From an uncultured Verrucomicrobia subdivision 3 bacterium (GTDB lineage: Bacteria; Verrucomicrobiota; Verrucomicrobiia; Limisphaerales; UBA11358): a DNA stretch of 64,000 bases. The stretch spans positions 41,536 to 105,535 of the forward strand of contig CAITTG010000088.1 of NCBI GenBank assembly GCA_903895255.1. Direction: 5' to 3'. Positions 25,754 to 33,941 of the stretch are shown piece by piece. A program made the position numbers and the translations under genes. The notes below the pieces were generated by a model. It ran no database searches. It worked only from the letters and a program-made list of their open reading frames with translations, and was not told where the DNA came from. Position 1 is the stretch's first letter. Each line of letters starts with the position of its first letter.

Positions 25754-27411
25754 GTGAACAATTACCGGCCCCCGAATTTGACACGCGGAATTACGCCCGG
25801 CCCAACCAAACCTGGACCTGCGGTCAGGCGGCGGCGGGCCGGAGCTGTCCGCTGGGGCCGGACCGGCTGGGGAGGTGCCAGGCCACGTTCGAGTGCAAAC
25901 CGGTGTTGGACCTCAAGCCGGGCGAGACGAAGGGACGCTGGCGTTGCACGCGTTCCGGTGGTTTTTGCGAACCCGGTCCCCAGCCAGACGGCACCTGTTG
26001 CCGGCCGATTTCCCCCTGTTCCCCCCGGCCGAGCCTGCGCTGGCAGCGCGGCCGGCTTACCCTGGCGGTGGCGGTGGCGGTGGTGGCGGTGCTGCTCATC
26101 TTATTAGGCAGTCCGCCCTGGCGCGACGAGTTTTTTAATCCGGGAACCCTTTCGCAGCCGCATTCGGGAGCCGCCTTTGCCGCCTTGGCGGGCACGAATC
26201 ATTTGAGCATGGGCTGCGGGGCGTGTCATGTGGCGGGCACGGCCGGTCCCCATGGCATTGTCCACACGGCTTTTTCGGCCGATCCTTCGCCTTTCGAGTT
26301 CGTCAAACTGCTTGCCACCGAGCCGGGAGAGGTAACCCCGCTGGATGGCCGCTGTGAAACCTGCCACCTCGGGCATTCTTTTCACCAACCGATGATCGTG
26401 ACCATTGCCTGCACCTATTGTCATCAAGAGCATCAAGGGGTCAATATGGTGGCGGTGGGCGATGCCGGGTGTGTCTTGTGTCATGGCCAAGCCTCAACCA
26501 TGGCGGCAGCGGCAGCCGCCGGCACGAAGCTGCCGCCGACGGCGTTTCAACTCGGGATGTTACGGCGCTCGCTGGACTATCTGGCACCGCATCCAGCTGC
26601 GGGTTTCTCGGAGGTTATTCATGGCTTTGCCACGGATCATCCGGAGTTTCGGTTCATCACCGACCACTGGCGCGATCCGGACACGCTCAAATTCAATCAT
26701 GCGCTGCATTTGACCGGAACCACCATTCCCGCCCTGCCCAACGGGCACAAGCTGGACTGCGCCTTTTGTCATCAGCCCGACGCTGGCGGCGCCTTCATGA
26801 TGCCCGTGACCTTTGAGCAAAACTGCCGCGTGTGCCATTCCCTGCAATTTGACCCGGGCACCCCCGGCCTGACGCTGCCGCACGGCCGGCCGGAACAGGT
26901 CACGGCGTTTTTGCACAGCCTGCCCCAACAGTACACGGACTATGCCCGGAGCCAGGGAATTGCGGCCAGCCGGCAAGGCGCCTGGGTGGGCGCTAAACTG
27001 GCCCAATTACGGCAGACTTACACCACCGGCGAGGCTTTGAGCCAGCAGGTGTTTTTAAGCACCGCCAAGAATGGTCCGCCCATGGCAGCCGGCACGGTAA
27101 ACGGGGCGGCCCGGCCGGTGTTTCCCGGCTGCGCGTATTGTCATGAGGTGAAGACGGGCGGGGATGGCGAATTTCAAGTGACGCCGCCGGTTATTTACCA
27201 GCGATGGCTGGCCCATGCCCGGTTTAATCATGCCAAACACACCGGTCTGGCCTGCGGGCAGTGCCATGACGCGGTGCACAGTCGCGCCACGGCGGACGTG
27301 CTGTTACCGGCGCGGGAGACGTGCGCGGAATGCCACAGTCCGCGGGGCGGGGTGGCCAGCACCTGCGCCACCTGCCACGCCTACCACAAGCCGCTCGTGG
27401 CGCATGATTGA
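25750..27411 (+). CDS. Membrane-anchored decaheme c-type cytochrome with cysteine-rich N-terminal domain
   Basis: The 553-residue protein starts with about 100 residues carrying nine cysteines but no CxxCH, then one membrane helix (about 103-120), then a periplasmic part with ten CxxCH motifs: CGACH, CETCH, CTYCH, CVLCH, CAFCH, CRVCH, CAYCH, CGQCH, CAECH and CATCH. The tail resembles cytochrome c3/c7-type chains. It overlaps the membrane protein gene by ATGA and is the periplasmic outlet of the operon. The N-terminal Cys-rich part would lie in the cytoplasm next to the polyferredoxin and might bind a metal or cluster; I do not recognise that domain. Confidence 0.85.
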   Translation: MSEQLPAPEFDTRNYARPNQTWTCGQAAAGRSCPLGPDRLGRCQATFECKPVLDLKPGETKGRWRCTRSGGFCEPGPQPDGTCCRPISPCSPRPSLRWQRGRLTLAVAVAVVAVLLILLGSPPWRDEFFNPGTLSQPHSGAAFAALAGTNHLSMGCGACHVAGTAGPHGIVHTAFSADPSPFEFVKLLATEPGEVTPLDGRCETCHLGHSFHQPMIVTIACTYCHQEHQGVNMVAVGDAGCVLCHGQASTMAAAAAAGTKLPPTAFQLGMLRRSLDYLAPHPAAGFSEVIHGFATDHPEFRFITDHWRDPDTLKFNHALHLTGTTIPALPNGHKLDCAFCHQPDAGGAFMMPVTFEQNCRVCHSLQFDPGTPGLTLPHGRPEQVTAFLHSLPQQYTDYARSQGIAASRQGAWVGAKLAQLRQTYTTGEALSQQVFLSTAKNGPPMAAGTVNGAARPVFPGCAYCHEVKTGGDGEFQVTPPVIYQRWLAHARFNHAKHTGLACGQCHDAVHSRATADVLLPARETCAECHSPRGGVASTCATCHAYHKPLVAHD

Positions 27412-27428
27412 CCGCGGCCCGGCCTGGT

Positions 27429-28499
27429 TCAAAACACCACGGTCAGGTTGATCCCGCCCCCGGCCGAAAGCGCCTCATACGATTGCACCGCGCTGCCGTC
27501 GGTCTGGAAGTTGTCGTAGGCGGCATACAACCGCGCCGTTAGCTGGCGGGTCAGCGGGATGTTGAGTTGCAGGCCAAAGGAATTCCACAGGTCATCGCGG
27601 TTGATGCCGGTATAGTGTGAATATTCCAAACGATAGTAAGGCTGGAGGATGGCATGCGCGCAGATCTGCCAGCTGCCGGCAAGCATGAGGCTCTGGTCGG
27701 TGCGGTTGCCGCTGGAGGAATCCAGGCCGGGGCTGGTCTCAGTGGTGTCCGTCACCCGATAGTTGCCATCGTAACTCAAGGAGAGCGCGGTGGTCGGGCT
27801 CAGGGCAAACCGGCGCTGCACTCCCCAGCGCGGCACCAGTTCACTGTAAAACTGGTCATAGCCGGGGAAATCCAGCAGGCGGCGGTAATCCACTCCGGCG
27901 GCCAGGACCCAGTCATTCCAGCGCCAGGCGCCGTCCAGGAAGACGGTTTGGGCGCTGAAATCCAAATCCCCCAAATTTTGGGTGACGGGGCGGTAAAAAC
28001 CAAACGGACCCAGTTGCTCATACTTATAGGTGGTAAAGCTGGCGCTGGCAGCCAGGCCGTAATTATACCACTGCTGCTGAAAGCCCAGGCGCGGGGTGAA
28101 AAAGCCGCTGCCGAGCGGCGTGGGTGTCGCGGTGAGGACCGCTTGAACGGTGCTGACGAGCACATCCGATCCCTGCAAGTTGTGAGTGGTGTACAGGGCA
28201 TTATCGGTGTAAAAATACTGGATATCCGCAGAGCCTTCCAGGAGGGGCCGCCAGGGCTGGGCGCGCAGGACGGATTGGATCCCCACATCGTCGGACTCGC
28301 CCGGGTATAATTCCGGCACGGTGTTGGTGCTAAAGGCCTGGCTCACCGTGGTGGCCTGTTGCCGCTGCTGGACGGTGTCCACGGTTTGGGTGGCCTGGGG
28401 GTTCTGGGCCAGCACCGCGGCGGGCACCAGTGCCAGGCCGAGACTGGCCAGCAGCTTGCCGGCGGTATTCGGGGGACGGCTGGGACAAAGGTGGTCCAT
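27429..28499 (-). CDS. Outer-membrane beta-barrel protein
   Basis: The 356-residue protein has a signal peptide ending near VLAQ32, a Gln/Thr-rich linker, and then about fourteen amphipathic strands with Tyr/Trp girdles, ending in the outer-membrane signature NLTVVF. Strand pairs such as YNYGLAASASFTTYKYEQLG resemble DUF560/porin-like barrels. It lies downstream of, and is probably cotranscribed with, the FecR gene (19 bases apart). It could be a surface channel or adhesin; no substrate can be told. Confidence 0.75.
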   Translation of the reverse strand: MDHLCPSRPPNTAGKLLASLGLALVPAAVLAQNPQATQTVDTVQQRQQATTVSQAFSTNTVPELYPGESDDVGIQSVLRAQPWRPLLEGSADIQYFYTDNALYTTHNLQGSDVLVSTVQAVLTATPTPLGSGFFTPRLGFQQQWYNYGLAASASFTTYKYEQLGPFGFYRPVTQNLGDLDFSAQTVFLDGAWRWNDWVLAAGVDYRRLLDFPGYDQFYSELVPRWGVQRRFALSPTTALSLSYDGNYRVTDTTETSPGLDSSSGNRTDQSLMLAGSWQICAHAILQPYYRLEYSHYTGINRDDLWNSFGLQLNIPLTRQLTARLYAAYDNFQTDGSAVQSYEALSAGGGINLTVVF

Positions 28500-28518
28500 G
28501 ATCTTTTAAAGTATGGGT

Positions 28519-29370
28519 TCAGGGCGGGAGGTTGGGTGGACGGGGTAGTGTGGTCGGCTCACCCGTCGGCGAATTTCCCGGGGGCAGGGGATATTGGGTG
28601 GTGACACTCGTATGCGCCAGCGTGGGATCGGTGAAGGAACCGGGACCACCGGGTAGCAGGCCGAAATTGTAAATTGGCTGGCCCGTATCCGACAGGTTGC
28701 CATAGGCCAGGGCCGCTTCCTGTCGGGCGATGGCCTTTTCAATTAACGGCAGGGAGGAAATCACGTCGGGAAATCCATTAACCAGGAGGGAGGTCGAGGT
28801 CAGTTTCGCGAGGTTAAAATAATAAACGGGGCTGAATCCAGCCTTGCCGGGCTGCACGAATATCAGTTGGCCGGCCTGCAATTTGACCGACCGGCCGTCG
28901 GGCAGTGTCACCCGCCCATGGCCTTCCAGAAACAGCACTTTGAATCCACCCGTGGGCGTGGCCACCACAATGATGGTCGTGCCCAGCACTGCGGCGGCCG
29001 CGCCACCGGATTTGATAATGCCGCCGCCCATGCCCTTCGGAGCGTGAAATAGCAGGCTGCCCTGCTCCAGATTGAGCGTCCGGTTTTTGCCGTCAAAGGA
29101 GAAGATCGTGTTTGCCCCCACGCGGGTGATGGTCTGATCCGGCGCCGTGAGCTCGGCCCGGGACTGGGGGCCGGTGCGCACGCGGTCGGGCGCTTTCAAG
29201 ATGTCATTTACATGGGCGGGCTGGGTGTTTTCGCCGGCGGCGGGCAGGATATTGACCTCCCTGATGACCTCGGTGAAGGTGCTGCTGTCCAGCGGCACAG
29301 CGCCCACCGGCCCAGCCAGCGATGCCAAAATCATCCCTGTGACCACGCGGATAAGAAGGGTTGTTTTCAT
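28519..29370 (-). CDS. FecR-domain periplasmic protein
   Basis: The 283-residue protein has an N-terminal signal (about 1-24), then the FecR-domain pattern: PDRVRTGPQSRAELTAPD, TRVGANTIFSF, LNLEQGSLLFHAPKG, VLGTTIIV and GRVTLPDGRSVKLQAGQ. The tail is Pro/Thr-rich and low-complexity. In verrucomicrobia and cyanobacteria such secreted FecR proteins are often encoded beside CHASE2-cyclase and barrel genes, as here; they are not the anti-sigma factors of iron transport. Its role is probably structural or sensory at the envelope. The divergent cyclase gene starts 54 bases away, so the two share a promoter region. Confidence 0.85.
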   Translation of the reverse strand: MKTTLLIRVVTGMILASLAGPVGAVPLDSSTFTEVIREVNILPAAGENTQPAHVNDILKAPDRVRTGPQSRAELTAPDQTITRVGANTIFSFDGKNRTLNLEQGSLLFHAPKGMGGGIIKSGGAAAAVLGTTIIVVATPTGGFKVLFLEGHGRVTLPDGRSVKLQAGQLIFVQPGKAGFSPVYYFNLAKLTSTSLLVNGFPDVISSLPLIEKAIARQEAALAYGNLSDTGQPIYNFGLLPGGPGSFTDPTLAHTSVTTQYPLPPGNSPTGEPTTLPRPPNLPP

Positions 29371-29424
29371 GCGTTAACAAAGCTATCTTCGCCCGGTCCC
29401 GGGCCAGCGTCAAGGCCCAGTCCA

Positions 29425-31575
29425 ATGTTGTCGTTTAAACCATTCCGGACCATGCCCAGCCAACCCACCGGTTATTCCAGCCAGCGGCGCTCAATCACCC
29501 TGATCGGGTTGTGCCTGTTAGTCTCGGCGGGGCTTATTTTGCTGGAACTCACACCCCTCAACCGCTGGAACGCCCCCCTGAAAGACTCGGAAAATTATCT
29601 CCAGGATTACTTTGCCATCCACGGCCGGTTGACCCCCTTTAACACCAACCTTGTGCTTGTGGCCATTGACCAGCCCAGTTATGAGGGCGTGATTTTTCCC
29701 GAGGATGTGGTGAATGATCCCGTGCTGGCTGCCTTGCGCGGTCGTTATCCGTGGTCCCGGCGGGTTTGGGCGGCTTTGGTGAACCGGCTGGCCGCGGCGG
29801 GAGCCAAAACCATTGTGCTCGACCTGGTGTTTGCCAACGAGGATTCATCGGGGGGGGACGCCGAATTACAAAAGGCCTTGGAACAGCACGCGGATCGCGT
29901 CGTCATTGGCAGCTTATTCAGTCCGGTGGCCGATGGCCAGGTCACCGTAACCACCCCATTCCGCACCTTGATTCCCGACACTCCGGCGCAGCCGGCGGCG
30001 CTGGATCAGCGGGTGGGCTTTGTGAACATCTGGCCGGACCCGGACAGCGTGCTGCGCCGGGCACAATTTCGCGTGACCAACCACCAACTGGAAGATGCGG
30101 TCAACGCACCAGGAACCACTGGATTACTATCGCTGGACGCCCAGGCGGTCGCCAAATTTGGTCGTGGGCCGGCGATTCCCGCTGGCACCACGCCGTGTCG
30201 TTTTCGTTACACCGCGCCCCCGGGGAGTTATCCGCTCGTCTCGGTGGCGGATGTGTTAACCTCGAATTTGTGGGTGCATAATTTTCAGAACGGGGCCTTT
30301 TTCAAAGACAAGCTGGTTTTCATCGGCCCCACGGCGGGCATCTTCCAGGATTTTCATCGCACCCCCTTCAAACCGGGGCCGTCGGAGCAGTCAGACATGG
30401 CCGGGCCAGAAATCCACTTAAATATCATCAATGCGGCCCTCCACGGGGAATTTATCAGCGAACTGCCGCTGCTGGCCAGCGGCCTGCTTGTCGTACTGGC
30501 TGGTTTGGTCGCCGCCGCGCTCTGCCAGTTGGTCCATCAGCCCGTGAAAAGGCTGTTCATCATCCTGACCCTGACCGCTGTGAGTTTGTTTGCGGCCAAA
30601 TTGTTGTACGACCAGGCGAATTTGATTGTCGCCGTCGTCAGCCCGCTGCTGGCGTTGAATCTTATTGGCATTGCCTCGTTGGGGTACGATTTCGTGGTGG
30701 AACGGCTGGAGCGCATTAAACTGCGCCACACCATGGGTCTTTATTTTTCACCACGGGTGTTGGAGGCCGTGCTGGCTGATCCAGGCTCGATGCAGCCGCG
30801 TCAGGCGGAGGTCACCTTGCTGCTGACGGACCTGCGGAATTCCACCCCGCTGGCCGAGCTGCTCGGACCGGCCGGAATGTTTGCCCTGCTCAACCAGGTT
30901 TTTGAGGCGCAGACCCTGGCGGTCATGAGCGAGGATGGCAATCTTGAGCATTTTCTCGGAGATCAGTTCCTCAGCTATTGGGGGGCGCCCAGTGCGCAAC
31001 CGGATGGCGCGGACCGCGCGGAAAAAAGCGCAGTGAAGCTCATTGCGGCGATGGAAAAACTCCGGGGCAGGCTGGCGCCGGAGGTGCGGAAACTATTTGG
31101 TTATGGGGTGGCATTGCATAGTGGCCGCGTGCTGGTGGGCAACAAGGGTTCCGCGTTGCGACTGGATTACGGCCTCGTGGGGGACACCGTGAACGAGGCG
31201 GCCCGGGTGGAAGCGCTCACCAAATATTATGGCGTGCAGCTCTTGGTCACGCGCGACACCCTGGCCCAATTGAGCCACCCGGGTCTGCATCGGCTGGTGG
31301 ACCGGGTGATCGTCAAAGGCAAGAGCGAGCCAGTGGAGTTGTTCGAATACGCCAACCCCTGCACGCCCGCCAATTATCAACCTATTTGCCAGCGTTACCA
31401 AGCCGCCTACGACCAGTATTACTTGGGCCGCTTCGCCGAGGCACAAACCCTGTTCCAAGCACTGGTCAGGGAAACCGCCGACGGTCCCAGCCGCGTGCTC
31501 GCCACGCGGTGCGCCGAATTGGCCGTGCACCCACCGGCGGGGTGGAACGGGTTGTGGCGGATGGAGGCAAAGTAG
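29425..31575 (+). CDS. CHASE2-domain adenylate/guanylate cyclase
   Basis: The 716-residue protein begins with one membrane helix (about 28-45), an extracytoplasmic CHASE2 domain (LVLVAIDQPSYEG; YPWSRRVWAALVNRLAAAG; GAFFKDKLVFIGPT), three further membrane helices (about 350-420) and a class III cyclase domain. The metal aspartates are in LLTDLRNST and FLGDQFLSYWG, and the N...R pair in GDTVNEAARVEAL; all key catalytic positions are present, so it is probably active. ATG 29425 follows AAGG with 9-base spacing; the open frame runs further upstream into the divergent FecR gene. It is the likely source of cyclic nucleotide for the CNB polyferredoxin upstream. Confidence 0.9.
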   Translation: MLSFKPFRTMPSQPTGYSSQRRSITLIGLCLLVSAGLILLELTPLNRWNAPLKDSENYLQDYFAIHGRLTPFNTNLVLVAIDQPSYEGVIFPEDVVNDPVLAALRGRYPWSRRVWAALVNRLAAAGAKTIVLDLVFANEDSSGGDAELQKALEQHADRVVIGSLFSPVADGQVTVTTPFRTLIPDTPAQPAALDQRVGFVNIWPDPDSVLRRAQFRVTNHQLEDAVNAPGTTGLLSLDAQAVAKFGRGPAIPAGTTPCRFRYTAPPGSYPLVSVADVLTSNLWVHNFQNGAFFKDKLVFIGPTAGIFQDFHRTPFKPGPSEQSDMAGPEIHLNIINAALHGEFISELPLLASGLLVVLAGLVAAALCQLVHQPVKRLFIILTLTAVSLFAAKLLYDQANLIVAVVSPLLALNLIGIASLGYDFVVERLERIKLRHTMGLYFSPRVLEAVLADPGSMQPRQAEVTLLLTDLRNSTPLAELLGPAGMFALLNQVFEAQTLAVMSEDGNLEHFLGDQFLSYWGAPSAQPDGADRAEKSAVKLIAAMEKLRGRLAPEVRKLFGYGVALHSGRVLVGNKGSALRLDYGLVGDTVNEAARVEALTKYYGVQLLVTRDTLAQLSHPGLHRLVDRVIVKGKSEPVELFEYANPCTPANYQPICQRYQAAYDQYYLGRFAEAQTLFQALVRETADGPSRVLATRCAELAVHPPAGWNGLWRMEAK

Positions 31576-31698
31576 GCTAAGGGGCAGCCCTTCTCCGGTC
31601 ATTGGAGCATGGCCATAAATTCCCCATACCTGGCGATGTCCATATTTTACTGCCAATGGAGGAATCGCCGCCAGCTCGCCGGACCTGCCTGCTTAGTT

Positions 31699-31855
31699 GG
31701 AACCTTGCAATAGAAACGCAGTGTTTGCTTGGTCTTTTTGCGTAAGGACTGCGTCATGAGGCGCTTTCAGATCCATAAGGGATAGGCTACACGCCTCAAT
31801 CCTTGCCTTACGCAAAAATCCGCGGCGCAACCGCTTGCATTTCTATTGCAGGTTC
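31699..31855. mobile_element. MITE-like inverted-repeat element
   Basis: GGAACCTTGCAATAGAAA at 31699-31716 is mirrored by TTTCTATTGCAGGTTCC ending at 31855, one base shorter. Further inward TTTTTGCGTAAGG (31735-31747) pairs with CCTTACGCAAAAA near 31806-31818, and TGAGGCG (31757-31763) with CGCCTCA (31792-31798). The whole can fold into one long stem. It has no coding capacity; a non-autonomous transposable element or a structured RNA gene would both fit. Confidence 0.55.
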
Positions 31856-32041
31856 CTCGCTGTTTCCCGGGGAATTGTCGCTTGGGCATGAGGCGGTCCC
31901 GCGGGTTTGGTCGTTGCCATCGTTGATCCGCCCGCCCGGCGACCGCGGGTTGGCGAGTCGCCAGCGAACGGCTGACACCAGGCGAACGTCGCTTGGGAAT
32001 GAATCACCCAGAGTTGATTAAAAGTATCCGCGCTCAAAACG

Positions 32042-32079
32042 CAAATACCCGCATTGGAAACTGGCAATGCGGGTATTTG
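32042..32079. repeat. Perfect 14-bp hairpin
   Basis: CAAATACCCGCATT (32042-32055) pairs perfectly with AATGCGGGTATTTG (32066-32079) around a 10-base loop. There is no adjacent T-tract. It may be a protein-binding palindrome or the core of a short repeat. Confidence 0.6.
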
Positions 32080-32304
32080 GAATTTAAAGGCAAGCACTTG
32101 AGCTGGCAAGGGAAATTTCTGCCGCGCGACAGGGAAATTTCTGAACGCTGGGGTTGCTGTGGTGGCGCATCGCCGATACGCTGGCAACTCCGCGCCAAGC
32201 AGCCCTAACGTGCCCGCACCGGGCAGGTTGGCGAGGCCGTCAACTTGAAGGACAGTCCTGCCACCGAAAACAGCGGAGAACCCTATTGCATGGGGCCGGC
32301 TTAG

Positions 32305-33897
32305 TCACATGGCCGGGTTACGGGGGAATTTGGCGAAAGGCAGGCGGGCATCGCGGTATTGGGTCTGGTCGGCACGGATTGGCACCGGGGCTGGAAACAA
32401 TGACGCACCGCTGGCCGAAATAAGGTCATCCTGGTCAACCCCGTCGCCGCTCACCCCAATGGCACCCACCAGCACGCCGTTGCGGTATAGCGGAAAGCCG
32501 CCGGGAAAGATCGTGATGCCGTTGGGCAGGTTGGCGTCCACATTGGTGGCGGTCATGATGACCGCCTGGTTCAACGGGTTGGTGAAGGTGATGGAGGTCG
32601 GCGTGATGAGGGAAAATTTTTCCTGCAACCCGAGAAAGATTCCCGGCTGGGTGCCATCAATGCCGGGCGGGTAAAATTCCTGCGCCAGAAAACCCACGGT
32701 GCGGGCGGAGTAGGCGCGGGTGCTGTCCGAAAAAAAGACGGCGGTGCGGGCCTTTTGCACCGCCACATCCCAGCTAAATCGCGTGGCATTGGATGAGGTG
32801 CAGAAGGTGCCCAGCACGACGGGAGGAGCACCGGCATGGTTGGGGTTGTTCACCACGGTGATGAAGACCTGCGCGGTCTGGCCCAGCGGCAGCCGGATGC
32901 CGGCGCGGGTGGTATGGGCGCGCGTGGCGGCGGCCACGAGAATGTTCGTCACCTCGGCTGCGCTCAACCGCGCCGTCCCGCCGGGCAGCGGAAGCGGGGC
33001 GGGATCGCTGACGATGGGCTGGCGGAGCTGACCGGTTTCCCCGCCAAACGTTACTACTGGATAAGGATAGGGGGCTGGTGAAGGGATGAGATTGAAAGGC
33101 GCCAGCACACCACCCGGCAACCCGGCAAACGGAAGCACGGTCCCGAGGCTGGTGCTGCTGGCCACATAGGCCAGCCGAATGCCCCCCACAAAGACATCCG
33201 AGCCCAAAATATTGCCGGGTGGTGCGTAGCCTTTCTGCCCGGCCAGGGCCACGTCCTCATCGCTGGAAGGGCTGGCGGTGACTGTGGGGGTGACGTCCGT
33301 GGCCACGGTGCCATCGCCCGAGACACCAACGCCACCGACCAAATGACCATTCTGGTAAAGCGGCAGACCACCGGGGGTGCCGGCGAGGCCGCCGGTTGCG
33401 GCCAGGGGCGGGGCCACCAGATTGGTGCCCGGCGAACTGCCAAAGGTGATGACACTGCCGGGGGCTTTGAATTTATTGATGTCGGAGAAGGCCAGTTGGG
33501 AGAAATTCACGCCCACCAAGGGGCCGGGGGCCGTGTTTAAAATCCCCGGCGGGTAATGCTGTTGCACGATGAAACCGGCGGTACGGGAGGAGAAGGCATT
33601 GTTGTCGCTGCTTAAAAAGGCGGCCCCGCCCGCCTTGGAAATGGCGTTCCCCACGTTGGGATCGCTGAGCGGCAGGTGCGGGTTGAGGGCCCAGACCCCG
33701 AGAATCCAGCCTTCGCGGTCGGCGATGGCAATCACGGCGTTCGTGGCCAGAGGGCTGCCGGTGAGGGCGGTGGCGCGGGTAACCGCCTGGGCGACGATGG
33801 TCTGAACGTCCGAAAGCGCCAGTTGCGCCGGGCTGTTTGCCATCCCCAGCAGAAACAAAACCAGGGCCACGGGGAATCGTTTCATAACGTTGGCCAT
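32305..33897 (-). CDS. Secreted tandem HbpS/GlcG-like (DUF336) protein
   Basis: From the ATG giving MANVMKRFPVALVLF, the protein has a signal peptide and two HbpS/GlcG-type domains. The first ends with GGLPLYQNGHLVGGVGVSGDG, the second with GGFPLYRNGVLVGAIGVSGDG, the signature turn of the family; each begins with an IAIADREGWILG- or FITVVNNP-type strand. Single-domain relatives bind heme or degradation products and act as periplasmic sensors or chaperones. Placement among multiheme cytochromes would suit heme binding or handling. It is convergent with the cyclase gene and divergent from the porin gene. The exact start is uncertain by four residues. Confidence 0.75.
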   Translation of the reverse strand: MANVMKRFPVALVLFLLGMANSPAQLALSDVQTIVAQAVTRATALTGSPLATNAVIAIADREGWILGVWALNPHLPLSDPNVGNAISKAGGAAFLSSDNNAFSSRTAGFIVQQHYPPGILNTAPGPLVGVNFSQLAFSDINKFKAPGSVITFGSSPGTNLVAPPLAATGGLAGTPGGLPLYQNGHLVGGVGVSGDGTVATDVTPTVTASPSSDEDVALAGQKGYAPPGNILGSDVFVGGIRLAYVASSTSLGTVLPFAGLPGGVLAPFNLIPSPAPYPYPVVTFGGETGQLRQPIVSDPAPLPLPGGTARLSAAEVTNILVAAATRAHTTRAGIRLPLGQTAQVFITVVNNPNHAGAPPVVLGTFCTSSNATRFSWDVAVQKARTAVFFSDSTRAYSARTVGFLAQEFYPPGIDGTQPGIFLGLQEKFSLITPTSITFTNPLNQAVIMTATNVDANLPNGITIFPGGFPLYRNGVLVGAIGVSGDGVDQDDLISASGASLFPAPVPIRADQTQYRDARLPFAKFPRNPAM

Positions 33898-33941
33898 TAT
33901 AAGCACTTGATTTATGGAAATAAACAAATTCTCATACAGTC

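Larger units (their letters stand above)
31576..32304. other. 729-base spacer with two palindromic elements
   Basis: No gene is seen. The spacer separates the cyclase from the convergent HbpS-like gene and holds a 157-base inverted-repeat element and a 38-base hairpin, listed separately. Short frames here have no ribosome binding site or motif. Confidence 0.6.
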
